64,000 nucleotides of DNA from Hylemonella gracilis (GCF_004328645.1 NZ_CP031395.1:328501-392500), one strand, 5' to 3'. Shown: positions 42,335 through 52,816, counted from the first letter of the stretch. Program-made: numbers and translations. The notes: generated from the letters alone by a model not told the origin.

Positions 42335-43966
42335 ATGCTGAAACGCTCCCTCTTGAAAGCAACAGCCGCTGCGGCCATTCTGGCCTCATCCACGCTCCCC
42401 GCGCTGCCGGCACTGGCGCAGAGCCAGCCCGCGCAAGGCGGTGACATCGTCGTGACCTACAAGGACGACATCGTCACGCTCGACCCGGCGATTGGCTATG
42501 ACTGGGTGAACTGGTCGCTCATCAAGAGCCTGTTTTCGCGCCTGGTGGACTACACACCCGGCACGGACAAGATCGTGCCTTCGCTGGCCGAGAGCTTCAC
42601 TGTCGCCAAGGACGGCCTGACTTACACCTTCAAACTGCGCCCCGGCGTCAAGTTCACGCATGGCCGCGAGGTGGTGGCCGGCGATGTCAAATACTCCATT
42701 GAACGCGCCATCAATCCCAAAACGCAAGGCCCCGGCGCGGGCTTCTTCGGCGCCATTCAGGGTTTCGATGATTTCAACGGTGGCAAGGCAGCGGCGCTCT
42801 CTGGCATCCTGACACCGGACGCGCGTACGGTGGTCTTCAAACTCTCGCGCCCGGACGCCACTTTCTTGCACGTGCTGGCCATCAATTTCGCCTCGGTCGT
42901 CCCGAAGGAAGCCGTCGAAGCCGCCGGCGGCGATTTCGGCAAGAAGCCGGTCGGCTCCGGCACGATCGTCCTGAAAGATTGGGCGATCGGGCAGAAGTTG
43001 GTCTTCCAGCGCAACCCCAATTACTTCGTCAAGGGCATCCCCCACGTGGACAAGATCACCGTCGAAGTCGGCCAGGAGCCGCTGGTTGCCCTGCTGCGCC
43101 TGCAAAAGGGCGAGGTGGACATCGCGGGCGACGGCATTCCGCCAGCCAAGTACTTGGAGGTGAAGAACTCGCCGCAAGGCAAGCAGACCATTGTCGATGG
43201 CGCGCAACTCAACACGGACTACATCACGCTCAACACCAAAGTCAAACCATTCGACAACGTAAAGGTGCGCCAGGCCATCAACATGGCAATCAACAAGGAG
43301 CGCATCGCCCGCATCCTCAATGGCCGCGCCACTCCCGCCAACCAGCCATTGCCGCCCCTCATGCCCGGCTATGACAAAAGCTACAAGGGTTACGCCTACG
43401 ACACGACCCAGGCCAAGGCGCTGCTGGCGCAGGCTGGCTACGCCAATGGCTTCTCCACCGTGCTCTACTCCACTAACACCGACCCGCAGCCGCGCATCGC
43501 GCAGGCCATCCAGCAAGATTTGGCCGCCATCGGCGTCAAGACCGAACTGCGCGCGCTGGCGCAGGGCAATGTGATTGCGGCAGGCGGCACCGAAGGCGAA
43601 GCGCCGATGATCTGGTCGGGCGGCATGGCCTGGATCGCGGACTTCCCGGATCCGTCCAACTTCTACGGCCCCATCCTGGGCTGCGCGGGCGCGGTGCAAG
43701 GCGGCTGGAACTGGTCGTGGTATTGCAACGAAGCCATCGACAAGCGCGCCGTGGCCGCCGATTCCATGTCCGAGCCGGCCAAAGCCGCAGAACGCGCCAA
43801 GGCCTGGGGCAAGATTTACACCGACATCATGGCCGACGCGCCCTGGGTGCCGGTCATCAACGAGCGCCGCGTGGTGGCCAAGTCCGCGCGCATGGGCGGC
43901 GCCGACAACATCTACATCGACCCCACCCGCGTCATCAACTTTGACGCCATCTTCGTGAAGAAGTGA
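42335..43966 (+). CDS. ABC transporter substrate-binding protein, family 5
   Basis: The 543-residue product has a Sec signal peptide (cleavage near PALAQS, ~residue 29). The mature protein matches the SBP_bac_5 family: GDIVVTYKDDIVTLDPAIGYD, VPSLAESFTVAKDGLTYTF, LRPGVKFTHGREVVAGDV, VRQAINMAINKERIA. A strong ribosome site AGGAGAAATC precedes the ATG. It is probably the periplasmic receptor of the Dpp-type importer. Which ligand (an amide, short peptide or other) is not decided by sequence. Confidence 0.92.
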   Translation: MLKRSLLKATAAAAILASSTLPALPALAQSQPAQGGDIVVTYKDDIVTLDPAIGYDWVNWSLIKSLFSRLVDYTPGTDKIVPSLAESFTVAKDGLTYTFKLRPGVKFTHGREVVAGDVKYSIERAINPKTQGPGAGFFGAIQGFDDFNGGKAAALSGILTPDARTVVFKLSRPDATFLHVLAINFASVVPKEAVEAAGGDFGKKPVGSGTIVLKDWAIGQKLVFQRNPNYFVKGIPHVDKITVEVGQEPLVALLRLQKGEVDIAGDGIPPAKYLEVKNSPQGKQTIVDGAQLNTDYITLNTKVKPFDNVKVRQAINMAINKERIARILNGRATPANQPLPPLMPGYDKSYKGYAYDTTQAKALLAQAGYANGFSTVLYSTNTDPQPRIAQAIQQDLAAIGVKTELRALAQGNVIAAGGTEGEAPMIWSGGMAWIADFPDPSNFYGPILGCAGAVQGGWNWSWYCNEAIDKRAVAADSMSEPAKAAERAKAWGKIYTDIMADAPWVPVINERRVVAKSARMGGADNIYIDPTRVINFDAIFVKK

Positions 43967-43978
43967 CGGGAAGTTTCC

Positions 43979-44923
43979 ATGTGCGTCGCCTGCAACCACA
44001 CCATCCACCGCAGCCAGCACAACTATGGCTGGAACCGCGACTTTGCGCCCGCGCTCACCGCCCGGCCCGGCGAGACCATCCTGTTTGAATGCCAGGACTC
44101 GTCCGGCGGGCAGATTGGCGTAGATGCCACGCTCGACACGCTGATCAAGCTGGACTTCGGCAAGATCAACCCCGTCACGGGCCCGGTGCGCGTGGAGGGC
44201 GCTGAACCGGGTGACGCGCTGAAAGTCACCATCCGAAAATTCCATCCAAGCGGCCACGGCTGGACGGCCAACATCCCCGGCTTCGGCTTGCTGGCCGACC
44301 AGTTCAAGGATCCGGCCCTGCATATCTGGAAGTACGACAGCGTCAGCATGGCCCCGTCCGCCTACGGCCCCGGCGGACGCGTGCCGCTCAAGCCTTTCAC
44401 CGGCACCATCGGCGTGGCCCCGGCAGAGCCGGGCCTGCACTCCGTCGTGCCGCCACGCCGTGTCGGCGGCAACATGGACATCCGCGACTTGGCGGCGGGC
44501 GCCACGCTGTACCTGCCCGTCGAGGTCGAGGGCGCGCTGTTTTCCGTGGGCGACACCCATGCCGCGCAAGGGGATGGCGAGGTCTGCGGCACCGCCATCG
44601 AGAGCCGGATGGATGTCGAGTTGACGATTGACCTGGTCAAGGACGCGCGCTTGCAAACACCGCGTTTCACCGTCACCGAGCCGGTGACGCGCCACTTGGA
44701 TGGCGCGGGTTATGAAGTCACCACCGGCATCGGTCCGGATTTGATGACCGGCGCGCGCGAAGCCCTGATGCGCATGATCGATCTGCTGGCCGTGCAGCAC
44801 GGACTCAGTCCGGTGGATGCCTACATGCTGTGCTCGGTCTGCGGGGATTTGCGCATCAGCGAAATCGTCGATCAACCCAACTGGGTCGTCTCCTTCTATT
44901 TCCCGCGCATCGTGTTCGCATGA
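43979..44923 (+). CDS. fmdA: Acetamidase/formamidase family amidohydrolase
   Basis: The 314-residue product belongs to the FmdA/AmdA family: HNYGWNRDFAPALTARPGETI, VEGAEPGDALKVTI, PPRRVGGNMDIRDLAAGATLYLPV, GDTHAAQGDGEVCGTAIE and a C-terminal GDLRISEIVDQPN segment. The Asp/His/Glu set in GDTHAAQGDGE is likely the metal site. The enzymes release ammonia from formamide or acetamide in the cytoplasm. It starts 12 bp after the binding-protein gene and overlaps the ATPase gene by ATGA, so it is fully embedded in the transport operon. It ties the operon to nitrogen scavenging. Confidence 0.92.
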   Translation: MCVACNHTIHRSQHNYGWNRDFAPALTARPGETILFECQDSSGGQIGVDATLDTLIKLDFGKINPVTGPVRVEGAEPGDALKVTIRKFHPSGHGWTANIPGFGLLADQFKDPALHIWKYDSVSMAPSAYGPGGRVPLKPFTGTIGVAPAEPGLHSVVPPRRVGGNMDIRDLAAGATLYLPVEVEGALFSVGDTHAAQGDGEVCGTAIESRMDVELTIDLVKDARLQTPRFTVTEPVTRHLDGAGYEVTTGIGPDLMTGAREALMRMIDLLAVQHGLSPVDAYMLCSVCGDLRISEIVDQPNWVVSFYFPRIVFA

Positions 44924-46593
44924 AACAGGCGCTGCTGTCGGTACGCGGCCTGACAGTCGATGCGCGCACGCCGCAGGGCCTGCGGCGTGTGCTCGACAGC
45001 GTCAGTTTCGATCTGAACGAAGGGGAGACACTGTGCCTGGCTGGTGAATCCGGATCGGGCAAATCCGTCACTTCGCTGGCCATCATGGGCTTGCTGCCTG
45101 GCGCTTCGCTGCGCGTTTCGGCGGGTGAAATCCTGTTCGACGGGCAGAGCCTGCTGACGCTGCCGCAGCGGGCGCTGCGGCATCTGCGCGGTGGCGATAT
45201 TGCGATGATCTTTCAAGAGCCGATGACCTCGCTCAACCCCATCATGACCATCGGCGCGCAGATGGCCGAGGCCATCCGCGCGCATGGCAGGGATGGCCAG
45301 GAGAGTGCGGAGGTGCTGACCCGGCAGATGCTCGATGCCGTCCACATGAACGATGCGGCGCGGCGTCTGACGCAATATCCGCACGAACTGTCGGGCGGGA
45401 TGCGCCAACGCGTGATGATCGCGATGGCCCTGTCCTGCCGTCCCAAGGTGCTGATTGCCGACGAACCCACGACGGCACTGGATGTGACCGTGCAGGCGCA
45501 AATTTTGACGCTGCTGCGTGAGCTCCGGCGAGAATTCAGCACCTCCATCCTGCTCATCACGCATGACATGGGCGTGGTGGCGGAGATGGCTGACCGGGTG
45601 GCCGTGATGCGTGGCGGCCGCTTGGAGGAGCAGGGCGACAGCCTCGACATTTTCGAGCGTCCCCAGCAGGACTACACCCGGCAACTGCTGGCCGCCGTGC
45701 CGCGGCTGGGTTCGCTGGCGGGCACCGATGCACCGCCGCGCATCACCGCGCCCACCGGCGAAAGCCCCGTGCTGTCCACCTGGCCGGTGCTGGACGTGCA
45801 GGGCCTGTGCGTCAGCTATGCCCGCCCGAGGGGCTGGCTGGGCCGCGGCGCCGAAAAAACCCCGAACACCGTGGAGAGCGTCTCGTTCTCCATCCCCGCC
45901 GGGCAGACGCTGGGGTTGGTGGGCGAAAGCGGCTCGGGCAAATCCACCACGGGCAAGGCGGTGCTGGGCCTCATCCCGTTCAGCGGCCAGGTGGAACTGG
46001 ACGGACGCGAAGTCAGGGCCGGGCAAAGCCCCGTGCTGATGCGCCCCATCCGCCGGACTGCGCAGATGATTTTCCAGGATCCGTATGCCTCGCTCGACCC
46101 GCGCATGTGCATTGGCGATGCCATCGCCGAGCCCTTGCTCATCCACGGCATTGCCAATGCCTCGGAACGGCGCGACCACGTGGCGGCCCTGTTGGGGCGC
46201 GTGGGTTTGTCACCTGACGTGGCGACACGCTACCCGCATGAATTTTCGGGCGGGCAACGCCAGCGCATCTGCATCGCACGCGCGTTGGCGCTCAAGCCCA
46301 AGCTCATCGTCTCCGACGAAAGCGTGGCCGCGCTGGATGTTTCCGTGCGCGCCAAAGTGCTGGATTTGATGCTGGAATTGCAAGAGCAACTTGGCCTGAG
46401 CTACCTGTTCATCTCGCACGACATGGCTGTGATTGAAAGAATGTCGCACCAGGTGGCTGTCATGCGCGGTGGCCACATCGTCGAAATAGGCAGCCGGCGG
46501 CAGATTTTCGAGAATCCGGCGGATGACTACACGCGCTGCCTGATGCAGGCCGTGCCGATTCCCGATCCCCGGCGCTACCGGCAGTCTGCATAG
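44920..46593 (+). CDS. Fused double ABC ATPase (DppD-DppF-like)
   Basis: The 557-residue product contains two ABC ATPase domains in one chain. Domain 1 (~1-260) has Walker A GESGSGKS (42-49), signature LSGGM, Walker B VLIADEPTTALD. Domain 2 (~300-557) has Walker A GESGSGKST, signature FSGGQ and Walker B LIVSDESVAALD. A Ser replaces the usual Pro after Glu (DES). The layout resembles GsiA, unlike the separate DppD and DppF of E. coli. It powers the importer above. It is the last gene of the operon; no clear terminator is seen after it. Confidence 0.94.
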   Translation: MKQALLSVRGLTVDARTPQGLRRVLDSVSFDLNEGETLCLAGESGSGKSVTSLAIMGLLPGASLRVSAGEILFDGQSLLTLPQRALRHLRGGDIAMIFQEPMTSLNPIMTIGAQMAEAIRAHGRDGQESAEVLTRQMLDAVHMNDAARRLTQYPHELSGGMRQRVMIAMALSCRPKVLIADEPTTALDVTVQAQILTLLRELRREFSTSILLITHDMGVVAEMADRVAVMRGGRLEEQGDSLDIFERPQQDYTRQLLAAVPRLGSLAGTDAPPRITAPTGESPVLSTWPVLDVQGLCVSYARPRGWLGRGAEKTPNTVESVSFSIPAGQTLGLVGESGSGKSTTGKAVLGLIPFSGQVELDGREVRAGQSPVLMRPIRRTAQMIFQDPYASLDPRMCIGDAIAEPLLIHGIANASERRDHVAALLGRVGLSPDVATRYPHEFSGGQRQRICIARALALKPKLIVSDESVAALDVSVRAKVLDLMLELQEQLGLSYLFISHDMAVIERMSHQVAVMRGGHIVEIGSRRQIFENPADDYTRCLMQAVPIPDPRRYRQSA

Positions 46594-46692
46594 GCGGGAT
46601 GCTGGCTATCCCGGTGCCCTCACTACCACATTCCCCATCTCCACTCCGGTGATCGCGACCTGCACGCGTCCGGCCACAGGACAATCCAGGGC

Positions 46693-47988
46693 ATGAATTC
46701 CCCTGATCCCAGTTTCGTCGCCATCATCGGCGGTGGTCCCGCCGGCCTGATGGCCGCCGAAGTGCTGGCCGCCGCCGGCCACAAAGTCACCGTCTTCGAT
46801 GCCAAGCCCAGCGTCGGTCGCAAGTTCCTGCTCGCCGGCAAGGGCGGGCTGAACCTGACACATTCGGAGCCGTCCGCGCCCTTCCTCGCCCGCTTCGGCA
46901 CGCGTGCCGCACAGATCGAGCCACTGCTGCACGACTTCGACGCCGATGCCTTGCGCGCCTGGGCCGCCGGCCTGGGCGTGGAGACCTTCGTCGGCACGTC
47001 CGGCCGCGTTTTTCCCAGCGACCTGAAAGCCGCGCCGCTGCTGCGCGCGTGGTTGCACCGGCTGCGCTCGGGAGGCGTCACGTTCGCGATGCGACACCGC
47101 TGGCTGGGCTGGACGGATCGAGAGGGAGATCAAGAAGGTGATGGCGCGCTGCGCTTCGCCACGCCCGACGGCGAGCGCCTCGTGCGCCCGCGCTCCACGT
47201 TGCTGGCGCTGGGCGGCGCGTCGTGGCCGCAGCTAGGGTCCGACGGCGCGTGGGCGGCCTTGCTGCAAGCGCGCGGCGTGGCTGTCGCGCCGCTGCGCCC
47301 CGCCAACTGCGGCTTCGACGTGGCCGCGACGGCCGCACGCCCGCAACCGGACCCGCAATCACCCGGCTGGAGCGAGCGCTTCGCGGGCGAGTTCGCCGGC
47401 CAGCCGGTCAAACCCGTCACGTTGGCGGCCGTGGACTTCCCGGCACGGGCCGGTGAGTTCGTGATCACGGCCCATGGCATCGAAGGCTCACTGATCTATG
47501 CGGCCAGCGCCGCGCTGCGCGATCAGATCGAGCGCGATGGCACAGCCACGCTGCACCTGGACTTGCTGCCGCAACTGACGCCCGAGCGCGTGCTCGCCGA
47601 GGTGCAGCACCCGCGGGGTAGTCGCTCGCTGTCTTCCCACCTGAAAAGCCGGCTGAACCTCAGCTCGCTGAAACTGGGCCTGTTGCACGAGTTGCTGACA
47701 CGCGAGCAGATGCTGCACGCGCCCACGCTGGCCGCTGCGCTGAAACACTTGCCGCTGACCGTCGCTGCACCGCGCCCGGTCGCCGAAGCCATCTCCACGG
47801 CGGGCGGCGTGCGCTTCGAGGCGCTGACGGAGAAACTGATGCTGACCGCGCTGCCCGGCGTGTTCTGCGCGGGCGAAATGCTGGACTGGGAAGCCCCCAC
47901 GGGCGGCTACCTGCTGACGGCCTGCTTTGCGAGCGGACGTGCGGCGGCGCAGGGCATGGTGGACTGGCTCGCGAAGCCCAGCCCTTGA
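46693..47988 (+). CDS. HI0933/YhiN-type NAD(P)/FAD-dependent flavoprotein
   Basis: The 431-residue product begins with a Rossmann FAD motif (IIGGGPAGLMAAEVLAAAG). It has the family segment KFLLAGKGGLNLTHSE, then GTSGRVFPSDLKAAPLLRAW and the C-terminal GGVRFEALTEKL, ending GYLLTACFASGRAAAQG. This fits the TIGR03862/BaiN-like group, oxidoreductases of mostly unknown substrate. It lies 99 bp after the amide operon and is the intact relative of the remnant at 38434. Confidence 0.9.
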   Translation: MNSPDPSFVAIIGGGPAGLMAAEVLAAAGHKVTVFDAKPSVGRKFLLAGKGGLNLTHSEPSAPFLARFGTRAAQIEPLLHDFDADALRAWAAGLGVETFVGTSGRVFPSDLKAAPLLRAWLHRLRSGGVTFAMRHRWLGWTDREGDQEGDGALRFATPDGERLVRPRSTLLALGGASWPQLGSDGAWAALLQARGVAVAPLRPANCGFDVAATAARPQPDPQSPGWSERFAGEFAGQPVKPVTLAAVDFPARAGEFVITAHGIEGSLIYAASAALRDQIERDGTATLHLDLLPQLTPERVLAEVQHPRGSRSLSSHLKSRLNLSSLKLGLLHELLTREQMLHAPTLAAALKHLPLTVAAPRPVAEAISTAGGVRFEALTEKLMLTALPGVFCAGEMLDWEAPTGGYLLTACFASGRAAAQGMVDWLAKPSP

Positions 47989-48072
47989 ATCTCGACAACA
48001 TCTCGGCCGGATCTTGATCAGCCCAACCCGGGCCTCGACCCTGGAACAACGATTATTTATGATGGCTCCGCC

Positions 48073-49572
48073 ATGAACGCCCCCACAGAGCCCAGCATCC
48101 GCAGCGTCGAGCGCCGAGCTCGTCAATCCCAGGTCGTCCAAGCCCTGCAAACCGTCTTGCCGGCCCATGCCTTGCTCTGGCAAGAGGAGGACACCACGCC
48201 TTATGAATGCGATGGCCTCACGGCCTATAGGCAACGCCCGCTGGCCGTCGCGCTGCCCGAAACCGAGGACCAGGTTGCGGCCGTGCTGCGGGCCTGCCAT
48301 GCACTGGACCTGCCCGTGGTGGCGCGCGGCGCGGGCACCGGCCTTTCCGGCGGGGCCATGCCGCACGCGCTGGGCGTGACGCTGTCGCTGGCGAAGTTCA
48401 ACCGCATCCTGAAGGTCGACCCGACCAGCCGCACGGCCGTCGTGCAGGCCGGCGTGCGCAACCTCGCCATCAGCGAGGCCGCCGCGCCCCATGGCCTCTA
48501 TTACGCACCGGACCCAAGCAGTCAGATCGCCTGCACCATCGGCGGCAACGTGGCCGAGAACTCCGGCGGCGTGCATTGCCTCAAGTACGGCCTGACCGTG
48601 CACAACGTGCTCAAGGTCCGCGGTTTCACGGTCGAAGGCGAGCCCGTGGAATTCGGCGGCGAGGCACTGGACGTGCCGGGTTATGACCTGATGGCCGTGC
48701 TGGTCGGCAGCGAGGGCATGCTGGCCGTGGTCGTGGAGGCCACGGTGCGGCTGACGCCCAAGCCCCAGCTCGCGCGCTGCATCATGGCCAGCTTCGCCGA
48801 CGTGAAACGTGCGGGCGATGCCGTGGCCGCGGTGATCGCGGCCGGCATCATCCCCGCCGGCCTCGAAATGATGGACCAGCCCATGACGGCCGCGGTCGAG
48901 GACTTCGTCCACGCCGGTTATGACCTGTCCGCCGCCGCCATTTTGTTGTGCGAAAGCGATGGCACGCCGGAGGAAGTGGAGGAGGAAATCGACCGCATGA
49001 GCGAGGTCCTGCGCGCGGCTGGGGCCACGGCCATCGCGGTCAGCCGCGACGAGGCCGAGCGCCTGCGCTACTGGAGCGGGCGCAAGAACGCCTTCCCCGC
49101 CAGCGGCCGCTTGGCGCCGGACTACATGTGCATGGATTCGACCATCCCTAGAGCTCGCCTGGCCGACATCCTGCAAGCCATCCAGGAAATGGAAGGCAAG
49201 TACGGCCTGCGCTGCCTCAACGTCTTCCATGCCGGTGACGGCAACCTGCACCCGCTCATCCTCTTCGATGCCAACGACCCGGACCAGTTGCACCGCTGTG
49301 AACTGTTCGGCGCGGACATCCTGGAAACCAGCGTCGCCATGGGCGGCACGGTGACGGGCGAGCACGGCGTGGGCGTGGAAAAGCTCAACAGCATGTGCGT
49401 GCAGTTCACCACCGAGGAACACGCGCAGATGCTGGGTGTCAAGCAGGCCTTCGACCCGGCGGGGCTGCTCAACCCTGGCAAGGTGATTCCGACGCTGAAC
49501 CGCTGCGCCGAGTACGGCAAGATGCTGGTGCGGGGCGGCCAGCTCAAGCACCCCGATCTGCCGCGCTACTGA
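48073..49572 (+). CDS. glcD: FAD-linked glycolate/lactate oxidase (GlcD-like)
   Basis: The 499-residue product has an FAD-binding PCMH domain (PVVARGAGTGLSGGAMPH, SSQIACTIGGNVAENSGGVHCLKYG, VLVGSEGMLAVV) and a C-terminal FAD-oxidase domain with VFHAGDGNLHPLI and a TGEHGVGVEKL end. Such enzymes oxidise glycolate or D-lactate and pass electrons to quinones together with GlcE and GlcF, which are not next to it here. The start at 48073 gives the usual length. The 85 bp before it contain only a possible A/T-rich -10. Confidence 0.93.
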   Translation: MNAPTEPSIRSVERRARQSQVVQALQTVLPAHALLWQEEDTTPYECDGLTAYRQRPLAVALPETEDQVAAVLRACHALDLPVVARGAGTGLSGGAMPHALGVTLSLAKFNRILKVDPTSRTAVVQAGVRNLAISEAAAPHGLYYAPDPSSQIACTIGGNVAENSGGVHCLKYGLTVHNVLKVRGFTVEGEPVEFGGEALDVPGYDLMAVLVGSEGMLAVVVEATVRLTPKPQLARCIMASFADVKRAGDAVAAVIAAGIIPAGLEMMDQPMTAAVEDFVHAGYDLSAAAILLCESDGTPEEVEEEIDRMSEVLRAAGATAIAVSRDEAERLRYWSGRKNAFPASGRLAPDYMCMDSTIPRARLADILQAIQEMEGKYGLRCLNVFHAGDGNLHPLILFDANDPDQLHRCELFGADILETSVAMGGTVTGEHGVGVEKLNSMCVQFTTEEHAQMLGVKQAFDPAGLLNPGKVIPTLNRCAEYGKMLVRGGQLKHPDLPRY

Positions 49573-49593
49573 GCCCATGCACAAGTCCGCCTC

Positions 49594-49995
49594 ATGAACA
49601 CCGGCGCCTTGACAGGTCTGGCCTGGCTGCTGGTCTTCCAGTCCATCGGCGAGGTGCTGTCGCGCTTCTTCCATCTGCCCATCCCCGGTCCGGTTATTGG
49701 CATGGTGCTGCTGTTCGCGGCCTTGTTCCAGCCCCGGGTGCGTGACAAGGTGGCGCTATGCGCCCAGTTCCTACTGGCGCATCTGTCCCTGCTCTTCGTG
49801 CCCGTGGGCGTGGGTGTGATGGCCTACTTTGGCGCACTGGCCGAGCACGGCTTGCGCCTGGTGCTGGTCATCATCCTGTCCACCTGGATCGGACTGGCCG
49901 TGACGGCCAGCGTGCTGTACGCCTTGCGCGGCAAGGGCACGGCGCCTTCGGTCCCCATCGACCCCAAGTCAACGGCAACCTCCGACCGTGCCTGA
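49594..49995 (+). CDS. cidA: CidA/LrgA family holin-like protein
   Basis: The 133-residue product has four membrane helices and the family motif LPIPGPVIGMVLLF followed by LFVPVGVGVMAYF. CidA-type proteins are holin-like membrane proteins involved in release of murein hydrolases or pyruvate-family metabolites. The start (ATG 49594) lies 21 bp after the oxidase gene, and the stop overlaps the cidB start, so all three may be one operon, which hints at a link to lactate or pyruvate metabolism. Confidence 0.92.
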   Translation: MNTGALTGLAWLLVFQSIGEVLSRFFHLPIPGPVIGMVLLFAALFQPRVRDKVALCAQFLLAHLSLLFVPVGVGVMAYFGALAEHGLRLVLVIILSTWIGLAVTASVLYALRGKGTAPSVPIDPKSTATSDRA

Positions 49996-50713
49996 CTTCG
50001 TCCAACTCTGGGTCTACCTATCGGCCTCGCCGCTCTTCGGCCTGACCGCGACCTTGGTGGTCTACCTGCTGGCCTCGGCGCTGTATGGCCGCCTGCAACA
50101 CGCGCCCTGGGCCAACCCCGTGCTCTGGAGCGTGGTGACGCTGGCCCTCGCCCTGCAAGCCGCGCAGGTGCCCTACCCCAGCTACTTCGCGGGCGCGCAG
50201 TTCATCCACTTCCTGCTCGGCCCCGCCGTCGTGGCCCTGGCCTGGCCCATGTGGCAGCGGCGCGCGGCGCTGCGCGCCCAAGGCTGGCGCTTGCTGGCCG
50301 CCGCCCTGGCCGGTGGCGCTGCGGCCTGCGCCAGTGCCGTGGGCCTGGCCACGCTGCTCGGATTGCCGCAAGACATCGTGCTGTCGCTGGCGCCCAAGTC
50401 CGTGACCGCGCCAGTGGCCATGGGCGTCGCCGAGGCGCTGGGTGGCGTTCCCGCGCTGGCGGCGGTGTTCGCAGTGCTTACCGGGTTGGTGGGCGCGCTG
50501 TCGGGCCGTTACCTGTTCGCCCTGATGCACCTGCCCACGACACCCGAGGGCTGGGCAGCACGCGGTTTTGCCTTGGGCACGATTTCACATGGGGTCGGCG
50601 CGGCGCGCGCGCTGCAGGTCCACGAGGACGCCGGCGCCTATGCCGCCGTGGCCCTGGGTCTGCAAGTGGTGCTGGCCGCACTGCTGATGCCGCTGGCGTT
50701 CAGCCTGTTCTAA
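49988..50713 (+). CDS. cidB: CidB/LrgB family membrane protein
   Basis: The 241-residue product starts at GTG 49988, overlapping the cidA end. It has seven or more membrane helices and family signatures LPQDIVLSLAPKSVTAPVAMGVAEALGG and a FALGTISHGVGAARALQ helix. It works with CidA in the membrane. The gene converges with a chemoreceptor gene 15 bp away. Confidence 0.93.
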   Translation: MPDFVQLWVYLSASPLFGLTATLVVYLLASALYGRLQHAPWANPVLWSVVTLALALQAAQVPYPSYFAGAQFIHFLLGPAVVALAWPMWQRRAALRAQGWRLLAAALAGGAAACASAVGLATLLGLPQDIVLSLAPKSVTAPVAMGVAEALGGVPALAAVFAVLTGLVGALSGRYLFALMHLPTTPEGWAARGFALGTISHGVGAARALQVHEDAGAYAAVALGLQVVLAALLMPLAFSLF

Positions 50714-50728
50714 CGGGTCGAGGCAGGC

Positions 50729-52804
50729 TCACCGCTCCGCCAGTCTGGGACGCGATGGATCGGGCAACCCAGGCTCGGCAGTGCCGCTGTGGGTGGACGA
50801 GGCGTCGACGCCACCGAGCTGATCCGTCAACTTGAACACGCTGACGGCACGCACCAGTTCCTGGGCCTGCATGCGCAGATTGGTGGCCGCCGCGGCCATC
50901 TCCTCCACCAGCGCGGCGTTCTGCTGCGTGGTTTGGTCCATGTTGGTGACCGCCTCGCCGACCTGGGTCACACCCGCGGTCTGTTCGTTGCTGGCCGTGC
51001 TGATCTCGGCCATGATGGTGCTGACGCGCTGGATGCTGGCCACCACCTCGGTCATGGTGCCGCCGGCCTTGTCGGCCAGGGCTGTGCCTTGCTCGACGCG
51101 GTGCACGCTGTCGGTGATCAGGCCCTTGATCTCCTTGGCGGCATCGGCGCTGCGACCCGCCAGGGAGCGCACCTCGCTGGCCACCACCGCGAAGCCCCGG
51201 CCCTGCTCGCCCGCGCGCGCGGCTTCGACCGCCGCGTTCAGCGCCAGGATATTCGTCTGGAAGGCGATGCCGTCGATCACGCTGATGATGTCGGCGATCC
51301 TGCGGCTGCTGTCGCTGATGCCCTTCATGGTGTCGACCACCTGGGCCACGACCTCGCCACCCTGCACCGCCACGGTGGAGGCGCTTTGCGCAAGCTGGTT
51401 GGCCTGCTGGGCGTTGGCGGCGTTCTGCTTGACGGTGCTGCCCAGTTCCTCCATCGACGCGGCGGTCTGCGCCAGCGCGCTGGCCTGGTTTTCGGTGCGC
51501 GCGCTCAGGTCCTGGTTGCCATCGGCGATTTCCGCGCTCGCGGTGGACACCGACTCACTGCCTTCGCGCACGGTATGGACCACCTCGGTCAGCCCGCTGC
51601 CGATGCGGTTCATGGCATCCATCAACTGCCCAAGCTCGTCCTGGCGCGGGTTGTGCACACGCACGCTCAAGTCACCCCGGGCCAGGGCCTCGGCCACGCT
51701 GCGCGCCTGGATCAAGGGCATGATGACCGTGCGACGGATCAGCAGGTACAGCACACCAGACACCAGCAGCACCATGACGATGCCCATCACACCATAGAGC
51801 AGGCGCTGGTCGCGCACGTCGGCGGTGACCTCGTCCACGTAGGTGCTGCCGGCGACCACCCATTCCCAGCCGGGAAAATAGGCGAAGGCCGCGAGCTTGT
51901 CGCGCGCGCTGGTTTCACCGCGTTCTTCGTTGATCCAGGGGTAATAGGTGGTGCCGTTCTTGCGCTCGAGCATTTCCTTGATGAATTCGCGCCCTTGCGC
52001 ATCCTTGCTGTCCAGCACGACACGACCTTCGGCCATGGGGTGAATGACCAACTTGGCGTAGTTCGGCCCGGGACGCGAATCCAGCACGAAGAAGTAGCCG
52101 GTCTGGCCGATCTTGAGGCTGCGGATGGTGGTCCGGAGCTGCTCCAGATAGTTGCTGTAGTCCAGGCCGATGAAGCTCAGGCCGATGATCTGGCCCTGCG
52201 CGTCGCGGATCGGGTCGTACTGCGTGATGTAGGGTTTGCCGAACAGGTTGGCGGGCCCGGCGTAGGTCCGGCCCTCCAAAGTGGCCTTGTAGCCCGGATG
52301 GTTGCGGTCCAGCAGGGTTCCGATGGCACGCGCACCCTCCGCGTTCTTGAGCGAGGTGGTGACGCGGATGAAATCGTCGCCGGTCTTGGCGAAGACCGTG
52401 GCCACGGCGCCCGTGCCCGCAGTGAAGCTGTCCGCCACGTCGAAGTTCATGTTGAGCACCTTGCCGTCCAGACGGAGCGTGGGCGCGGGTTTGCCAGCCA
52501 CCTCGGTGATCGTGCCGGCATCCAGCACGAATTGGCCGGCGAGGCGGTTCTGGAAGGCCTTGGCCAGGGCGGCGGCGCGCAGTCGCAAGTCTTTGTCCGA
52601 GGCGTCGATCAGGTCAACGATCAGCCGGGTCTGGGTGTTGACGTTCTGCAGCGCCTGGTCTTCCACGGAACGCATCAGTGTGTAACTGATGGCCATGACA
52701 AACACCAACACCACCACGCCGATGATGAAAAAAATGCTGGCAGCCAGTCGGATGGACAGGCTCATGTTGAGCCAGCGCGTCCGGATCCCTTGGTGTGTCG
52801 TCAT
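50729..52804 (-). CDS. Methyl-accepting chemotaxis protein with tandem Cache domains
   Basis: The 691-residue product has an N-terminal membrane helix (~15-42), a large periplasmic region (~45-340) of the Cache_3-Cache_2 type ([17 protein letters not shown]-like [13 protein letters not shown], then [14 protein letters not shown] and [19 protein letters not shown]), a second helix (~342-365), HAMP and the standard signalling hairpin. It is separate from the four-unit array and lacks the TAGGA control region. The ATG at 52804 follows AAGGAGTCGACG. The tail ends without a CheR-docking motif. Cache_3-Cache_2 receptors often sense carboxylates; the ligand here is unknown. Confidence 0.94.
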   Translation of the reverse strand: MTTHQGIRTRWLNMSLSIRLAASIFFIIGVVVLVFVMAISYTLMRSVEDQALQNVNTQTRLIVDLIDASDKDLRLRAAALAKAFQNRLAGQFVLDAGTITEVAGKPAPTLRLDGKVLNMNFDVADSFTAGTGAVATVFAKTGDDFIRVTTSLKNAEGARAIGTLLDRNHPGYKATLEGRTYAGPANLFGKPYITQYDPIRDAQGQIIGLSFIGLDYSNYLEQLRTTIRSLKIGQTGYFFVLDSRPGPNYAKLVIHPMAEGRVVLDSKDAQGREFIKEMLERKNGTTYYPWINEERGETSARDKLAAFAYFPGWEWVVAGSTYVDEVTADVRDQRLLYGVMGIVMVLLVSGVLYLLIRRTVIMPLIQARSVAEALARGDLSVRVHNPRQDELGQLMDAMNRIGSGLTEVVHTVREGSESVSTASAEIADGNQDLSARTENQASALAQTAASMEELGSTVKQNAANAQQANQLAQSASTVAVQGGEVVAQVVDTMKGISDSSRRIADIISVIDGIAFQTNILALNAAVEAARAGEQGRGFAVVASEVRSLAGRSADAAKEIKGLITDSVHRVEQGTALADKAGGTMTEVVASIQRVSTIMAEISTASNEQTAGVTQVGEAVTNMDQTTQQNAALVEEMAAAATNLRMQAQELVRAVSVFKLTDQLGGVDASSTHSGTAEPGLPDPSRPRLAER

Positions 52805-52816
52805 CGCGTCGACTCC

